Shown here: positions 14,770 to 23,624 of the stretch, piece after piece
Layout of the letters: each line of letters opens with the position of its first letter
Position numbering within the stretch: position 1 is the first letter of the stretch
NCBI GenBank assembly: GCA_002305755.1
Contig: DBQV01000025.1
Location: forward strand, 62,371 to 126,370
Length of the DNA stretch: 64,000 nucleotides
Source of the DNA: Christensenella sp. UBA1385
GTDB taxonomy: Bacteria > Bacillota > Clostridia > Christensenellales > Aristaeellaceae
Direction of reading: 5' to 3'
Translations under genes and position numbers: made by a program
Notes under the pieces: generated by a model
Database searches by the model: none
Told to the model about the DNA's origin: nothing
What the model saw: the letters and a program-made list of their open reading frames with translations, nothing else

Positions 14770-15665
14770 TGCTTGCTTTCCCCCACCTTCATCTGAATAA
14801 AGGCCAGCACCGCCACCATCACGAAGATGGTAAAGCTCATGGCCGCCGCGTAGCCAAAGCGCGGCACGCGCTCAAAGGTGATGCGGTAGATGTAGAAAGA
14901 CAGCGTGGCCGTGCCCGTGCCGGGCCCGCCCTCGGTCATGATCCGCACCTCGTCAAACAGCTGCAGCGTACCGTTGGTGGAGAGCACCGTGGTAAACAGG
15001 ATGATGGGCCGCAGCAGCGGCACGGTGATCTTTCTGAACTGCTGCGCCGCCGAGGCGCCGTCGATCCGCGCCGCCTCATACACCTGGCTGTCGATATTCT
15101 GAAGCCCTGCCAGATAAAACACCATGTTGTAGCCCGTCCACCGCCACAGCATGGTGACCACGATCACGATGCGCGCATAGACGGCATTGGTCAGAAAGGG
15201 GATGGGTTCCGTGATCCAGCCCCAGTTGAGCAGCAGGCTGTTGATCAGCCCGTTGCTGGTAAACAGCTGCAGAAAGATCATGGAGCAGCTGACCAGGCTG
15301 GTGGCCACGGGCAGAAAGATCATGGTGCGGTAAAAGCCGCGGAACATCAGCCGCCTGTCGTTGAGCATGGCGGCCAGCACGAGGGCCGCCAGCAGCATGA
15401 TGGGCACCTGCACGATCAGATAGAAAAAGGTGTTGCCCAGCGCCGCCGCGTAGGTGTTATCCTTGGGCAGCCGCTCATAGTTGGCAAAGCCCTTGTAGGT
15501 GAGGTTGTTGCCCGTACCTGTCTGGAGGGACAGCAGGAAGGCCTCCACCATCGGATAAAAGGACATCATCACGATCAGGATCACGGCCGGCATGATGAAC
15601 AGCCAGCCCTTTCGGGCGGTTTTGCGCTCCAGACCCGCCGGTTTTCGCGCCGCGTGCGTCGTCAC
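14766..15665 (-). CDS. Sugar ABC transporter permease, MalF-like
   Basis: A 299-residue CUT1 permease with six membrane spans (first: WLFIMPAVILIVMMSF) and an EAA loop YEAARIDGASAAQQFRKITV. The start is taken as GTG at 15665 because AGAAGGAG lies eight bases ahead; an in-frame ATG at 15689 overlaps that ribosome site. It is separated from the binding-protein gene by a strong hairpin, which would make it less expressed than the binding protein. It forms a heterodimer with the MalG-like partner. Confidence 0.92.
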   Translation of the reverse strand: MTTHAARKPAGLERKTARKGWLFIMPAVILIVMMSFYPMVEAFLLSLQTGTGNNLTYKGFANYERLPKDNTYAAALGNTFFYLIVQVPIMLLAALVLAAMLNDRRLMFRGFYRTMIFLPVATSLVSCSMIFLQLFTSNGLINSLLLNWGWITEPIPFLTNAVYARIVIVVTMLWRWTGYNMVFYLAGLQNIDSQVYEAARIDGASAAQQFRKITVPLLRPIILFTTVLSTNGTLQLFDEVRIMTEGGPGTGTATLSFYIYRITFERVPRFGYAAAMSFTIFVMVAVLAFIQMKVGESKQ

Positions 15666-15695
15666 AGGCTTCACTCCTTCTTGCAGCATGGGAAG

Positions 15696-15722
15696 GGCCC
15701 TGCGGCAATGCGCCGCAGGGCC
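15696..15722 (-). terminator. Intercistronic hairpin between binding protein and permease genes
   Basis: Perfect 11-bp stem GGCCCTGCGGC / GCCGCAGGGCC with a five-base loop, lying between the binding-protein stop and the permease start. No U-tract follows, so it more likely stabilises the upstream mRNA end or attenuates than fully terminates. Confidence 0.65.
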
Positions 15723-15734
15723 AGGGGCACACGA

Positions 15735-16988
15735 TCACTCCATGATGAACTCAATGGCGGACTGCGCGTCGTTCAGGGCCGCCTCCACCGTCGCGCCGTT
15801 GAATACGGCCTCGATGGCGTTGACGATCTCGTCGCGCGCTTCGTAGTTGTACACGCCGTACTTGACCAGCGGCACCTTATCCGAGTAGCTCATCAGATCT
15901 TCAAACACCTTCTGGCCGCCGAAGAAGGGATGGGGCTCTGCGTAGGCCGGGCCGCCCGCCGCGGGCAGATAGGTGGCGATAGCGCCGGAGGACTGCAGGA
16001 TGGTCTGGTAGAAATCGACGCTGGCGCCGAAGGTCTTGGAAAGGAAGTCCACGGCGATCTCTTTGTTCTTGCTGGAGGCGGGCACGACCCAGGAGGAACC
16101 GCCCTGGCTGGAGTAGTTGACGCCGCCCTCGATGTCGAGCCTCGGGATGTTGGTAACGCCCCACTTGCCGGCCTGATCCTCAGCCAGCACGATGGAGCCG
16201 ATGATCCAGCAGCCCTGGATGGTGCTGCCTGCGGTGCCGTTGTTGAAGGAGGCGATGTACTCCGTCCAGTCGACCGCTTCCTTCACGATCCCGCTGTTGT
16301 GCAGCTTGACGATGGTCTCCACCATCGCCTTGACGGCGGGGTTGTTGTTGATGTTGGGCTTGCCTTCTTCGTCAAAGAACCAGAAGTCTGCGGACTGGGT
16401 CATCATGGAGACGAAATCCGCGTAGCCCGCCTGGGTGACCAGCATGAACTGGCCCGTGGCCTCCTTCACCTTGAGGCCGATCTCGATGAAGCGATCCCAG
16501 GTGATGTCGGTCAGGTCCGCCAGGGTGAAGCCGGCCTGCTCCAGATAGTCGGTGCGCACGAAGGTGGCGGCCACGCCGTTGTCAAAGGGCACGGCATAGC
16601 GCTTGCCGTCGCTGGTGAACTTGTCGATCTTGTAGGAGGCGAAGTTGTCATAGTCTACCAGGCCGTCCATCGGGAAATAAGCCCCGGGATAGGTATCCAG
16701 GAAGCGGCGGCCGGAGTTGTCCTGCATCAGCACGATGTCGGGCAGGCTGTCGGTCTGGCCGGAGCTCAGCGCCGCGGTCTGTCTGGTCTCGCAGTCGGCG
16801 GACAGCACTTCCTCGACCTTGATGGTGACGTCGGGGTTGATCTCCTTATACACCTTCGCGGCTTCGTTCATCGCGTAGATGTTGAAGGTGGGGTCCCAGC
16901 ACCAGACGGTGATGGTGGTCTCCGCCAAAGCGCCGACCGCGCCAAGCAGCAGCGCAAGCGTCAGCAAGAGGGCAAAGAGTTTCTTCAT
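15735..16988 (-). CDS. Extracellular sugar-binding protein of the CUT1 ABC transporter
   Basis: A 417-residue solute-binding protein (family 1). A signal peptide covers residues 1-22 (KKLFALLLTLALLLGAVGAL); the mature part opens with TTITVWCWDPTFNIYAMNEA and contains the usual DIVLMQDNSG and ALNDAQSAIEFI ends. No lipobox cysteine is evident at the cleavage site. The start at 16988 follows GAAGGAGGAACTCTT; an upstream in-frame ATG at 17054 overlaps the promoter. It is the first gene of the operon and defines its specificity, which remains unknown. Confidence 0.92.
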   Translation of the reverse strand: MKKLFALLLTLALLLGAVGALAETTITVWCWDPTFNIYAMNEAAKVYKEINPDVTIKVEEVLSADCETRQTAALSSGQTDSLPDIVLMQDNSGRRFLDTYPGAYFPMDGLVDYDNFASYKIDKFTSDGKRYAVPFDNGVAATFVRTDYLEQAGFTLADLTDITWDRFIEIGLKVKEATGQFMLVTQAGYADFVSMMTQSADFWFFDEEGKPNINNNPAVKAMVETIVKLHNSGIVKEAVDWTEYIASFNNGTAGSTIQGCWIIGSIVLAEDQAGKWGVTNIPRLDIEGGVNYSSQGGSSWVVPASSKNKEIAVDFLSKTFGASVDFYQTILQSSGAIATYLPAAGGPAYAEPHPFFGGQKVFEDLMSYSDKVPLVKYGVYNYEARDEIVNAIEAVFNGATVEAALNDAQSAIEFIME

Positions 16989-17052
16989 AAGAGTTCCTCC
17001 TTCGATATATTGTGCGAAGCATCCGCCCCGCAGGGCTCGATTCTGATATCTC

Positions 17053-17082
17053 ATTATATCGGCGGATGCGGCGGAATGTCAA
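17053..17082 (-). promoter_or_regulatory. Sigma-A promoter of the CUT1 operon
   Basis: Minus strand TTGACA (17077-17082) and TATAAT (17053-17058), both exact consensus, with an 18-base spacer, about 65 bases upstream of the binding-protein start. Confidence 0.8.
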
Positions 17083-17161
17083 CCGAAAAAGACATCGATC
17101 CGATGAGGACGGGCTGATATGAAAGGCGGAGCAAGAAAGACGCCAGAGGCTGCGGAGCGTG

Positions 17162-17191
17162 AAAAAGCCGGCCCGCATTCAGCGGACCGGC
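17162..17191 (-). terminator. Intrinsic terminator of the DUF3798 transporter operon
   Basis: On the minus strand GCCGGTCCGC, a five-base loop and GCGGGCCGGC (one G-U pair) precede TTTTT (17162-17166), about 50 bases after the last gene. The direction is clear because the wobble pair forms only in the minus-strand RNA. Confidence 0.85.
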
Positions 17192-17239
17192 CAGCATGTT
17201 TCTATCCTTGCCGCGATCATATCGGCCAGCCTGAGTCGA

Positions 17240-17710
17240 TCAGATATCCGTCGGCACCAGGTCCTCCTCGGTGGGGGGCAGCTCTTCCTCCTGAGCGCCC
17301 TGTGGCTCGCTGGGGATGAACTCGCTCACCCAGGCCTGCTGAGGCAGGCCGGCCACCATGCCGGGCAGGTTGACCACGATGCCGTCCATGCCGTAGGGCA
17401 GCTCCAGCTTGATGGGGTAGACCACGGGCTCGGCGCCCTTCTCGGTGAGCACCTCCACCTGCATCTCAAAGTGCTGCCCCATCCAGTCGGCCATGCCGCG
17501 CTCACGCTTGGCGAGCTTGGCCACGGTGGCATCGCCGTCCTTCACCGTCATGCGGTAGAAGGAGGGGTAGCTCTGGCCCTCGTATTCGAGGGTCTTGTTG
17601 TCAAAGTAGACGGTGTGGCCGCGTCCCACCCACAGCATGGCCGCGCTGATGACGATCAGCAGCGCCACGGCCCCCAGCCGGTACAGCAAAGCACGCTTTT
17701 TCCTGTTCAT
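17240..17710 (-). CDS. Small membrane-anchored protein of the DUF3798 transporter operon
   Basis: A 156-residue protein with one N-terminal membrane span (about residues 11-29, LGAVALLIVISAAMLW) and an extracytoplasmic domain of mixed strands, then an acidic Glu/Pro-rich tail. No enzymatic motif is visible. Its start overlaps the upstream permease stop by four bases, and a terminator follows, so it is the last gene of the transporter operon. I recall similar small proteins beside DUF3798 transporters, but I assign no function; an accessory subunit or assembly factor is plausible. Confidence 0.65.
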   Translation of the reverse strand: MNRKKRALLYRLGAVALLIVISAAMLWVGRGHTVYFDNKTLEYEGQSYPSFYRMTVKDGDATVAKLAKRERGMADWMGQHFEMQVEVLTEKGAEPVVYPIKLELPYGMDGIVVNLPGMVAGLPQQAWVSEFIPSEPQGAQEEELPPTEEDLVPTDI

Positions 17711-18831
17711 TTGACATCCTCACTCTGCGCCAGCTGAAGCTGTCTGCCTGCCATCAGCTTGGCCTTTCGCTTTCTGGTCTCATACATGATGAGCGCGATG
17801 GTGATGACCCCGTAGGAGGCAAATACGCGGAAATACTCGCCGATCATGCTGTCGCCCGTGATCTTGGCCCCGGCCTGCGGCGCCACGATGAACATCAGGT
17901 GGAAGAGTATGACGCCCAGGAACACATTGCCGATGGAGGCCTTCTCCACCGAGGCGCCGCCCACCAGCAGGGCAGCGATGCAGAACATGCCGATCTGCGT
18001 GTGGCTGCTGTAGGTGGAGAGGTTGCCCATGTTTTGCAGGTAGATGATCATGCCAAAGCCAGCCAGCACGGTGGAGATGATGATGGAGATCAGCCTGGTG
18101 CGCTCCACGTCGATGCCCGCATCGCGCGCCACCTGAATATCCTGTCCGACGGCGCGCATGTCCTGCCCCAGCTTGGTCTTGCCGAACCAGACGATGCCCA
18201 GGCACATCAGGCCGATGATGAGGAAGGTGAGCGTGGGGATCTTGACGCCCAGCACGCGGATGGCCAGCAGGTTGTCCAGGCTCTGGCGCATGGAAAGCAG
18301 GCTGACGGTATTGCGGATGCCGTAGCCGCGGGGCAGTTTGATGCTGCTGTGCGCGATGGGGATGATGGGCCCCATCATGTAGAGCACCACCAGCATGTAC
18401 ACGCCGCCGATGAAAAAGCTGGTGATGTAGCTGGTGACCATCTCGCGGCCCTTGGCCATGTTGAGTATCTTGCCGCACAGCAGACCCAGGCCCACGCTGA
18501 TGGGGATGGAGACGATCATGGCCAGCACGATGCCCGGGATGCCCCAGATCTGCCAGTCGGAGACGAGGATCAGGGCGATCTCGCCCGCCATCGCGCCCAG
18601 CGTCATGCCAAAGTTGAGGCCCATGCCCGCCGTGATGGGGATGAGCAGGCTGAGGATCAGGAAGATGTTGCGCCCCATGCGGGTGACGATCTCATTGATC
18701 AGGTAGCCCGCCGAAAAGCCCGAGATGGGGATGAGCACCGCGCAGATGATGATGAACATCAGCGGTACGGAGTTCTGGCGCAGAAAACGGGCCACAGCCC
18801 CGGCGCCGGATGCCTGAGATTGTTTCTTCAT
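17707..18831 (-). CDS. ABC transporter permease, RbsC/BmpD-like (second)
   Basis: A 374-residue permease of the branched-chain/ribose (BPD_transp_2) family, with eight or more membrane spans. Recognisable segments are GLNFGMTLGAMAGEIAL near residue 70 and the ATPase-contacting VGQDIQVARDAGIDVERTRL loop, followed by GGASVEKASIGNVFLGV. It overlaps the first permease by four bases. The two permeases are similar but not identical and presumably form a heterodimer that works with the double ATPase. Confidence 0.9.
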   Translation of the reverse strand: MKKQSQASGAGAVARFLRQNSVPLMFIIICAVLIPISGFSAGYLINEIVTRMGRNIFLILSLLIPITAGMGLNFGMTLGAMAGEIALILVSDWQIWGIPGIVLAMIVSIPISVGLGLLCGKILNMAKGREMVTSYITSFFIGGVYMLVVLYMMGPIIPIAHSSIKLPRGYGIRNTVSLLSMRQSLDNLLAIRVLGVKIPTLTFLIIGLMCLGIVWFGKTKLGQDMRAVGQDIQVARDAGIDVERTRLISIIISTVLAGFGMIIYLQNMGNLSTYSSHTQIGMFCIAALLVGGASVEKASIGNVFLGVILFHLMFIVAPQAGAKITGDSMIGEYFRVFASYGVITIALIMYETRKRKAKLMAGRQLQLAQSEDVK

Positions 18832-19898
18832 TTGCTTCCCCCCTGTTTTCTGGTCAGCGCGTACAGGATCATCCCCTGGGAAACGATCACGCGGATGACC
18901 TCGCTCATGTCCATCCGGATGATATTGTTCATCACCGTGGGCGTCATGGTGACGATGCCCTGGAACAGGAAGGTGCCGATGATCACGTTGGTGATGGACG
19001 CCTTGTTGACGCTCGCGCCGCCGATCAGGATGGCCGAGATGGCGGGCAGCGCCATGTAGAAGGGCGCCATGTACAGCTGGATGAAGCCGAAGCCCTGCTG
19101 GTACACCAGGATGCCTACCGCGCCCAGCCAGGTGGACATGATCACCGACTGCAGGCGCACCTTATCCACATTGATGCCGGAGGCGCGGGCAAAGGTGGGG
19201 TTGGAGCCCACGGCCGTCATGGCCGTGCCCGCCTTGGTGTGCAGGAAGGCCCACATCAGGAAGGCCAGCAGGGCAAAGAACAGCAGCGTGCCCACAGGGA
19301 TGCTGAAGCTGCCGATCTCGATCTTGAGGAAATTGGCCAGTATCTTGTCGTAGTAGCCCTCCACCGTGATGGTGGTGCGCAGGCCCTTGCCCGAAAGCCC
19401 CCAGACCATGTTGGGGCTGCGGTAGGGCAGCAGCAGCCAGGCGATGCACATGAAGGAGACGGCGGAAAAGCCCACGTAGGTGGCGATCATCATCTCGCCG
19501 CCCTTGATCCTGTTGAGCAGGTGGCCGTAGCCGTAGCCGAAGATCAGGGCGAAGGGCGTGGCGATCAGGATGGCCATCAAAAAGCTCAGGCCGCCTGTGA
19601 AGCCCAGCTCCATCGAGATGGTGGCCCCCAGCAGGCCGGACACGATGCCCAGCGGCAGGCCGAAATTGAGCCCGCAGCCCGAGTGCACCATGGGCACCAT
19701 GGAGAGCACCAGAATGGCGTTCCAGCTGAAGCGGTTGATGGTGTTGGTCAGCTGGGTGAAGAAGTTGGACCCCACGAAGGGCGCCGCGATAAACAGCAGC
19801 AGCAGGAAGCCCGCGATGATGAGACGGGGCAGCCCGAAATTCTGCACAAAGGCGGAAAAGCCCGAGACCGGCTTCAATGTTTTTTCTGTCTGGCTCAT
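18828..19898 (-). CDS. ABC transporter permease, RbsC/BmpD-like (first)
   Basis: A 356-residue membrane protein of the same family as its neighbour, with GLNFGLPLGIVSGLLGA, an AVGSNPTFARASGINVDKVR coupling loop and GGASVNKASITNVIIGT. It lies four bases after the ATPase gene and overlaps the second permease. The order binding protein, ATPase, permease, permease is that of nucleoside or autoinducer-2-like importers. Confidence 0.9.
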   Translation of the reverse strand: MSQTEKTLKPVSGFSAFVQNFGLPRLIIAGFLLLLFIAAPFVGSNFFTQLTNTINRFSWNAILVLSMVPMVHSGCGLNFGLPLGIVSGLLGATISMELGFTGGLSFLMAILIATPFALIFGYGYGHLLNRIKGGEMMIATYVGFSAVSFMCIAWLLLPYRSPNMVWGLSGKGLRTTITVEGYYDKILANFLKIEIGSFSIPVGTLLFFALLAFLMWAFLHTKAGTAMTAVGSNPTFARASGINVDKVRLQSVIMSTWLGAVGILVYQQGFGFIQLYMAPFYMALPAISAILIGGASVNKASITNVIIGTFLFQGIVTMTPTVMNNIIRMDMSEVIRVIVSQGMILYALTRKQGGSK

Positions 19899-19902
19899 GC
19901 TC

Positions 19903-21492
19903 TCACCTCACCTGTTCGACCATCAGCAGGCCGAATTCTTCCGAAGACGCGGCGGCGGGCAGTATGCCGGCGACCTTGCCGCCCGAAATGATGGCGATGC
20001 GGTCGCAGGTCTGGCGCAGCTCCTCCAGCTCGGAGGAGATCATCACCACGGTGACGCCGCTCTCGCGGTTGAACTTCTTGAGCGCGTCCAGCACCAGCGC
20101 CTTGGCGCCGATGTCGATGCCGCGCGTAGGCTCCGACACGAAGAGGAACTTGGGCTCCAGCGCGAAGGCCTTGCTGAGGCATACCTTCTGCTGGTTGCCG
20201 CCCGACAGCTCCCGGGCCTTCTGCCGCGGGCCCGTGCACTTGATCTGCAGCTGGTCGATGTACTTGAGCGTGACCTCCTTGATGGCCCTGTCATCGCGCC
20301 ACTTGATGAGGCCGCCCAGCAGAGGCTTCAGAAACTTGTCGTGGATCTGCATGGCGGGGAAGGCGATGTTCCACTCCAGCGACTCATCCAGCAGGAGACC
20401 CACGCCGCGCCTGTCCTCCGACACGAAGGCCAGCTGCGCGTCCAGGCACTTTCGCGGCTCGTTGAGCGGTATGTCCCTGCCGTCGAAGTTCACCTGGCCG
20501 CCCGCGGGGTAGAGGCCCATGATGCCGTTGGGGATGCCCAGCTTGCCCTGGCCCGCCAGGCCGCCGATGCCGAGGATCTCTCCCTCCCTGACATCCAGGC
20601 TGACGTTGCGCACGACCTCGCCCGGCATATCCACCCAGAGGTTGCGGATGCTCATCACGGTGCGGGCGCTGCCTGCTGTCGCGCGGTCCTGATGCTGCAC
20701 GCTCTCCACGGTGCGCCCCACCATCCAGCGGGCAAGGTCCGGGATGGTGGCCTCGCCCGCAGCGACCTCCTTGACCACGTGCCCGTCGCGCATGACCACC
20801 ACCTTGTCACAGATATCGAGTATCTCCTGCAGGCGGTGGGTGATGAAGATGACGGCGATGCCTCTGGCGGCCATATTGCGCACGGAAGAGAGCAGCGTCT
20901 CGGCCTCCTGCTCGGTCAGCACGGCGGTGGGTTCGTCGAGTATCAGCAGCTTCAGCTGTTCCTTGGACAGCTCTCTGGCGATCTCGGTGAACTGCTTGAT
21001 GCCGATGGGCATGTCGCTGCTGAGCATGCTGCCCGAGATATCCACGCCCACCATCTCGATGGCGCGGGCGGCCGTTTCGTCCATCTTCTTTCTATCCAGC
21101 GTGCTCAGCCTGTCGGAAAACACCTGCGACAGCACGCTCTGCCTGTTGGTGGGCTCACGGTTGAGCAGTATGTTCTCGGCAGCCGTAAAGCCGGGGATCA
21201 GCGAAAACTCCTGGTGCACCATGCCGATGCCGGCTTCCAGCGCGGCAAAGGGGCTGTCGAAAACCACCTTCTCCCCGCCGATCAGGATATCCCCGCCGTA
21301 GCCGCCCGTCTGGGCAATGACGTCCATCCCGAACAGTATCTTCATCAGCGTGCTCTTGCCCGCGCCGTTCTCGCCGACCAGGCCGAGCACCTCTCCCGCG
21401 TCCAGGGTCAGGCTGATGTCGCTCAGCACCTGGTTGCCGAAGAAATCCTTGCTGATGCTCTTCATTTGCAGCAGTGGAACACGATTACTCAT
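19903..21492 (-). CDS. ABC transporter double ATPase, RbsA/MglA-like
   Basis: A 529-residue tandem ATPase. The first domain has Walker A GENGAGKST, a family signature and LLILDEPTAVLTEQE; the second has a degenerate Walker A (GLAGQGKLG) but a good signature LSGGNQQKVCLSKA and SEPTRGID. That asymmetry is normal in RbsA and BmpC-type proteins, where one site hydrolyses ATP. The start at 21492 was chosen over an in-frame 21570 because homology begins a few residues later (PLLQMKSISKDF). It powers the import by the two following permeases. Confidence 0.93.
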   Translation of the reverse strand: MSNRVPLLQMKSISKDFFGNQVLSDISLTLDAGEVLGLVGENGAGKSTLMKILFGMDVIAQTGGYGGDILIGGEKVVFDSPFAALEAGIGMVHQEFSLIPGFTAAENILLNREPTNRQSVLSQVFSDRLSTLDRKKMDETAARAIEMVGVDISGSMLSSDMPIGIKQFTEIARELSKEQLKLLILDEPTAVLTEQEAETLLSSVRNMAARGIAVIFITHRLQEILDICDKVVVMRDGHVVKEVAAGEATIPDLARWMVGRTVESVQHQDRATAGSARTVMSIRNLWVDMPGEVVRNVSLDVREGEILGIGGLAGQGKLGIPNGIMGLYPAGGQVNFDGRDIPLNEPRKCLDAQLAFVSEDRRGVGLLLDESLEWNIAFPAMQIHDKFLKPLLGGLIKWRDDRAIKEVTLKYIDQLQIKCTGPRQKARELSGGNQQKVCLSKAFALEPKFLFVSEPTRGIDIGAKALVLDALKKFNRESGVTVVMISSELEELRQTCDRIAIISGGKVAGILPAAASSEEFGLLMVEQVR

Positions 21493-21555
21493 TGCAGCAC
21501 TTCTCTCACATGTTGATGGCCGCCGCGCGGCCCCAAAAGGACGAAAGACAGGCAG

Positions 21556-21582
21556 ACAACAGGGAGGCAAGCTCCCTGTTGT
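21556..21582 (-). terminator. Intercistronic hairpin after the DUF3798 gene
   Basis: Perfect 11-bp stem ACAACAGGGAG / CTCCCTGTTGT with a five-base loop, 23 bases after the binding-protein stop. It lacks a clear U-tract and likely lowers expression of the downstream genes relative to the binding protein. Confidence 0.65.
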
Positions 21583-21605
21583 CGCCGTCGGATCTGATAT
21601 TCTGC

Positions 21606-22799
21606 TTATTTAAGCGTGAAGTATTTCTCGGGGATCTCAACCTCGGTAGCGCCGACGAAGTGGCCGGGGTTGCCCATGATGTAGGTATCCTGATAGACCA
21701 GGAACGTGTTCTCGCTCTTCACGCCCGTGGTGGCGTCGGTGTAGTTGGAGCCGTTCCACGCAGCCTTGGGGGAGAAGACCTGATAGGCGGCGGCCAGCGC
21801 GTCGATGTCGGTCAGCTCGCTCTCGCCCTTGATCACGTTCATGGCGTGCTGGGCAAGGCCGGCGGACACGGTGTAGCCGTAGGAGTAGGCCCAGGTGCCG
21901 AAGCGGCCCGCGCCGCCCTTTTCGACGACCGCGGCTTCCACGGCGGCCAGGATCTTCTCAAAGTCGCCCTCGGCGCTGGTCAGGTCGATGCCCAGAGCGC
22001 CCGGATAGCCCATGAGGGGCGAGGGCAGGTCAGCCTCGATGAAGTAGCCGCCGTAGGCCAGCAGCTGCTTGAGCAGGGGCTCGGTGTGCGCGTCGTTGGT
22101 GCAGAAGAAGGCGGAATCCTTGCCGTACTTTTCGATCCATTCGGGGGCCTTCTCCAGCACGTAGGCCTGGGCGCCGGGCACGCCGACGTCGGTGGTCGGA
22201 TCAGGCGCGGTCTCAAGCACGAACTCCATGCCGAACTCCTCGCAGGCGGCCTTCATGATGGCCACGCGGCGGCTCATGGTCTCATAGCCCATGTGGCGGG
22301 GGAAGGAGATGTGCACGAAGGTCTTCACGCCCAGATCGTGCGCGGTCTTGATGATCAGGTAGCCGCGGGCCACGAAGTCGTTGTTGGCGACCAGGTCGGC
22401 AGCCGCGCTGATCACGGGCAGGTCTTCATGGGACTCACCGGCCAGGCACAGGATGTCCGGGCGCATTTCCTTCACGCGGCGGAAGGCCTCGGCGGTGCCG
22501 GGGATGGCCTGGTTGACAATGATGGCCTTCATCAGCGGATCATCGGCCATGTTGACGATGGTCTGGATGGTGGTCTCCTGCTCCTCGGTAAAGTTGTCGG
22601 GATAGATGGCCAGCTTGACCATGTCCTCGCCGTACATCTTCTGGAAGGCCTCCGCGCCGCGGCGGTCGTCCTCGGACTGGGAAACGGAGCCGGTCACGAT
22701 GCCGATGCGGAATTCGGGCGTTTCAGCAGAGCCCAGCATCGGGATCGCGAGCGACAGCAGCATGGCGATGCACAGAATCAGTCCCGTCAGTTTCTTCAT
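21606..22799 (-). CDS. DUF3798 family substrate-binding protein
   Basis: A 397-residue exported protein with signal peptide (KKLTGLILCIAMLLSLAIPM, cleavage near 25). The mature part starts FRIGIVTGSVSQSEDDRRGA, the pattern of DUF3798 proteins, which have a periplasmic-binding fold and are found in Clostridia and Fusobacteria. Other conserved-looking blocks are HISFPRHMGYETMSRR and FFCTNDAHTEPLL. It is the first gene of a five-gene ABC operon, behind a consensus promoter and GAGGAGAATG, so it should be the ligand receptor. The ligand is unknown. Confidence 0.88.
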   Translation of the reverse strand: MKKLTGLILCIAMLLSLAIPMLGSAETPEFRIGIVTGSVSQSEDDRRGAEAFQKMYGEDMVKLAIYPDNFTEEQETTIQTIVNMADDPLMKAIIVNQAIPGTAEAFRRVKEMRPDILCLAGESHEDLPVISAAADLVANNDFVARGYLIIKTAHDLGVKTFVHISFPRHMGYETMSRRVAIMKAACEEFGMEFVLETAPDPTTDVGVPGAQAYVLEKAPEWIEKYGKDSAFFCTNDAHTEPLLKQLLAYGGYFIEADLPSPLMGYPGALGIDLTSAEGDFEKILAAVEAAVVEKGGAGRFGTWAYSYGYTVSAGLAQHAMNVIKGESELTDIDALAAAYQVFSPKAAWNGSNYTDATTGVKSENTFLVYQDTYIMGNPGHFVGATEVEIPEKYFTLK

Positions 22800-23103
22800 A
22801 GGGTCATTCTCCTCCTTTTTATGTAGGCGTCCCTTCAGGGTTTCCTCGGCGGGCCTGGTATGATGGGCTGTGCCCGCTTTGCAGGAACTCCTGCGATGCG
22901 TTCATTATAGAGTGCATAAACATTCAAGTCAAGACAAGGCGCGGCGCACCGGCGCATGAAGGATATGTTCTTTTGCTGTTCGCCGGTATTCAGTCAGGCG
23001 GCTCGCCCGCGCGCAAAATGCATGCCGGGCCGCTCCGGCCATCACTTCCGGGAGGATGACAGAAAAAGCGGACTTGGAGACACACAGCCAAAGAGGCAGA
23101 GTA
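22800..23103. other. Gene-free leader and spacer upstream of the DUF3798 operon
   Basis: 304 bases without a supported gene. It contains the operon promoter at 22904-22932 and an untranslated leader of about 100 bases without an evident riboswitch fold. Between 22940 and 23103, beyond the promoter, only a short GGCCGCTCCGGCC palindrome near 23028 was noticed. Confidence 0.6.
22904..22932 (-). promoter_or_regulatory. Sigma-A promoter of the DUF3798 transporter operon
   Basis: Minus strand TTGACT (22927-22932) and TATAAT (22904-22909) with a 17-base spacer, about 105 bases upstream of the first gene. Confidence 0.8.
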
Positions 23104-23622
23104 TCATTGCTCGGCCCCCGATGTTCCGCAGCCGCTCAGACGGCGATCCAGTTCATGGAGCGGCAGCCGACACTTGCCTTCTTCGACCGCCATCTTCAGC
23201 GCCCGTATTGCTTCACTGAAAGCTGACGCACTGATTTTGTTCTGTCGGCGGAGCTCGTCATAAATCCAGATCACGCCGTGACAGTCTACTCGCTCACGCT
23301 CCGCAGCGATTCTAAGCGGCTTATCCCCCGTCAGCAATATCCAGGCACGGGTCTTGGCAATAGCCAAAGCAATCGCATCGTACAGAGAGATTCTTCCATA
23401 TTTTTCCCGGTATAGCGCCGCCAGTTCAAACTCGGCCTCACTAATGCCAGTCAGCCGCAAGCCACACCTGGACAACATCTCCCGAAGCCCCTCGGGTCGG
23501 ATTAACTCGTCGTCGTAGGCCGCCGTGCTCAGGTAATACTCATACTTCAATAAAAAAGGGTGTTCAGGGTGCCCGATCTCCAGAAAGTCGATCCAGATGT
23601 TCGTATCGCTGCTGATAAACAA
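23104..23622 (-). CDS. PIN domain protein, probable toxin ribonuclease
   Basis: A 172-residue protein with the PIN-type acidic triad in SDTNIWIDF (Asp6), LYDAIALAIA (Asp82) and LLTGDKPL (Asp100). PIN ribonucleases act as VapC-like toxins that cleave tRNA or rRNA. It starts with TTG at 23622, using a GGAGGTG ribosome site that lies inside the last codons of the upstream XRE-ImmA gene, so it is translationally coupled. The 40-residue C-terminal tail is longer than in most VapC proteins. Partner identity suggests a toxin-antitoxin pair, by inference. Confidence 0.8.
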   Translation of the reverse strand: MFISSDTNIWIDFLEIGHPEHPFLLKYEYYLSTAAYDDELIRPEGLREMLSRCGLRLTGISEAEFELAALYREKYGRISLYDAIALAIAKTRAWILLTGDKPLRIAAERERVDCHGVIWIYDELRRQNKISASAFSEAIRALKMAVEEGKCRLPLHELDRRLSGCGTSGAEQ

Positions 23623-23624
23623 GC

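Noticed and set aside
17083..17160. An extra gene between the two ABC operons.
   Set aside because: The 80 bases between promoter and terminator show no supported frame.
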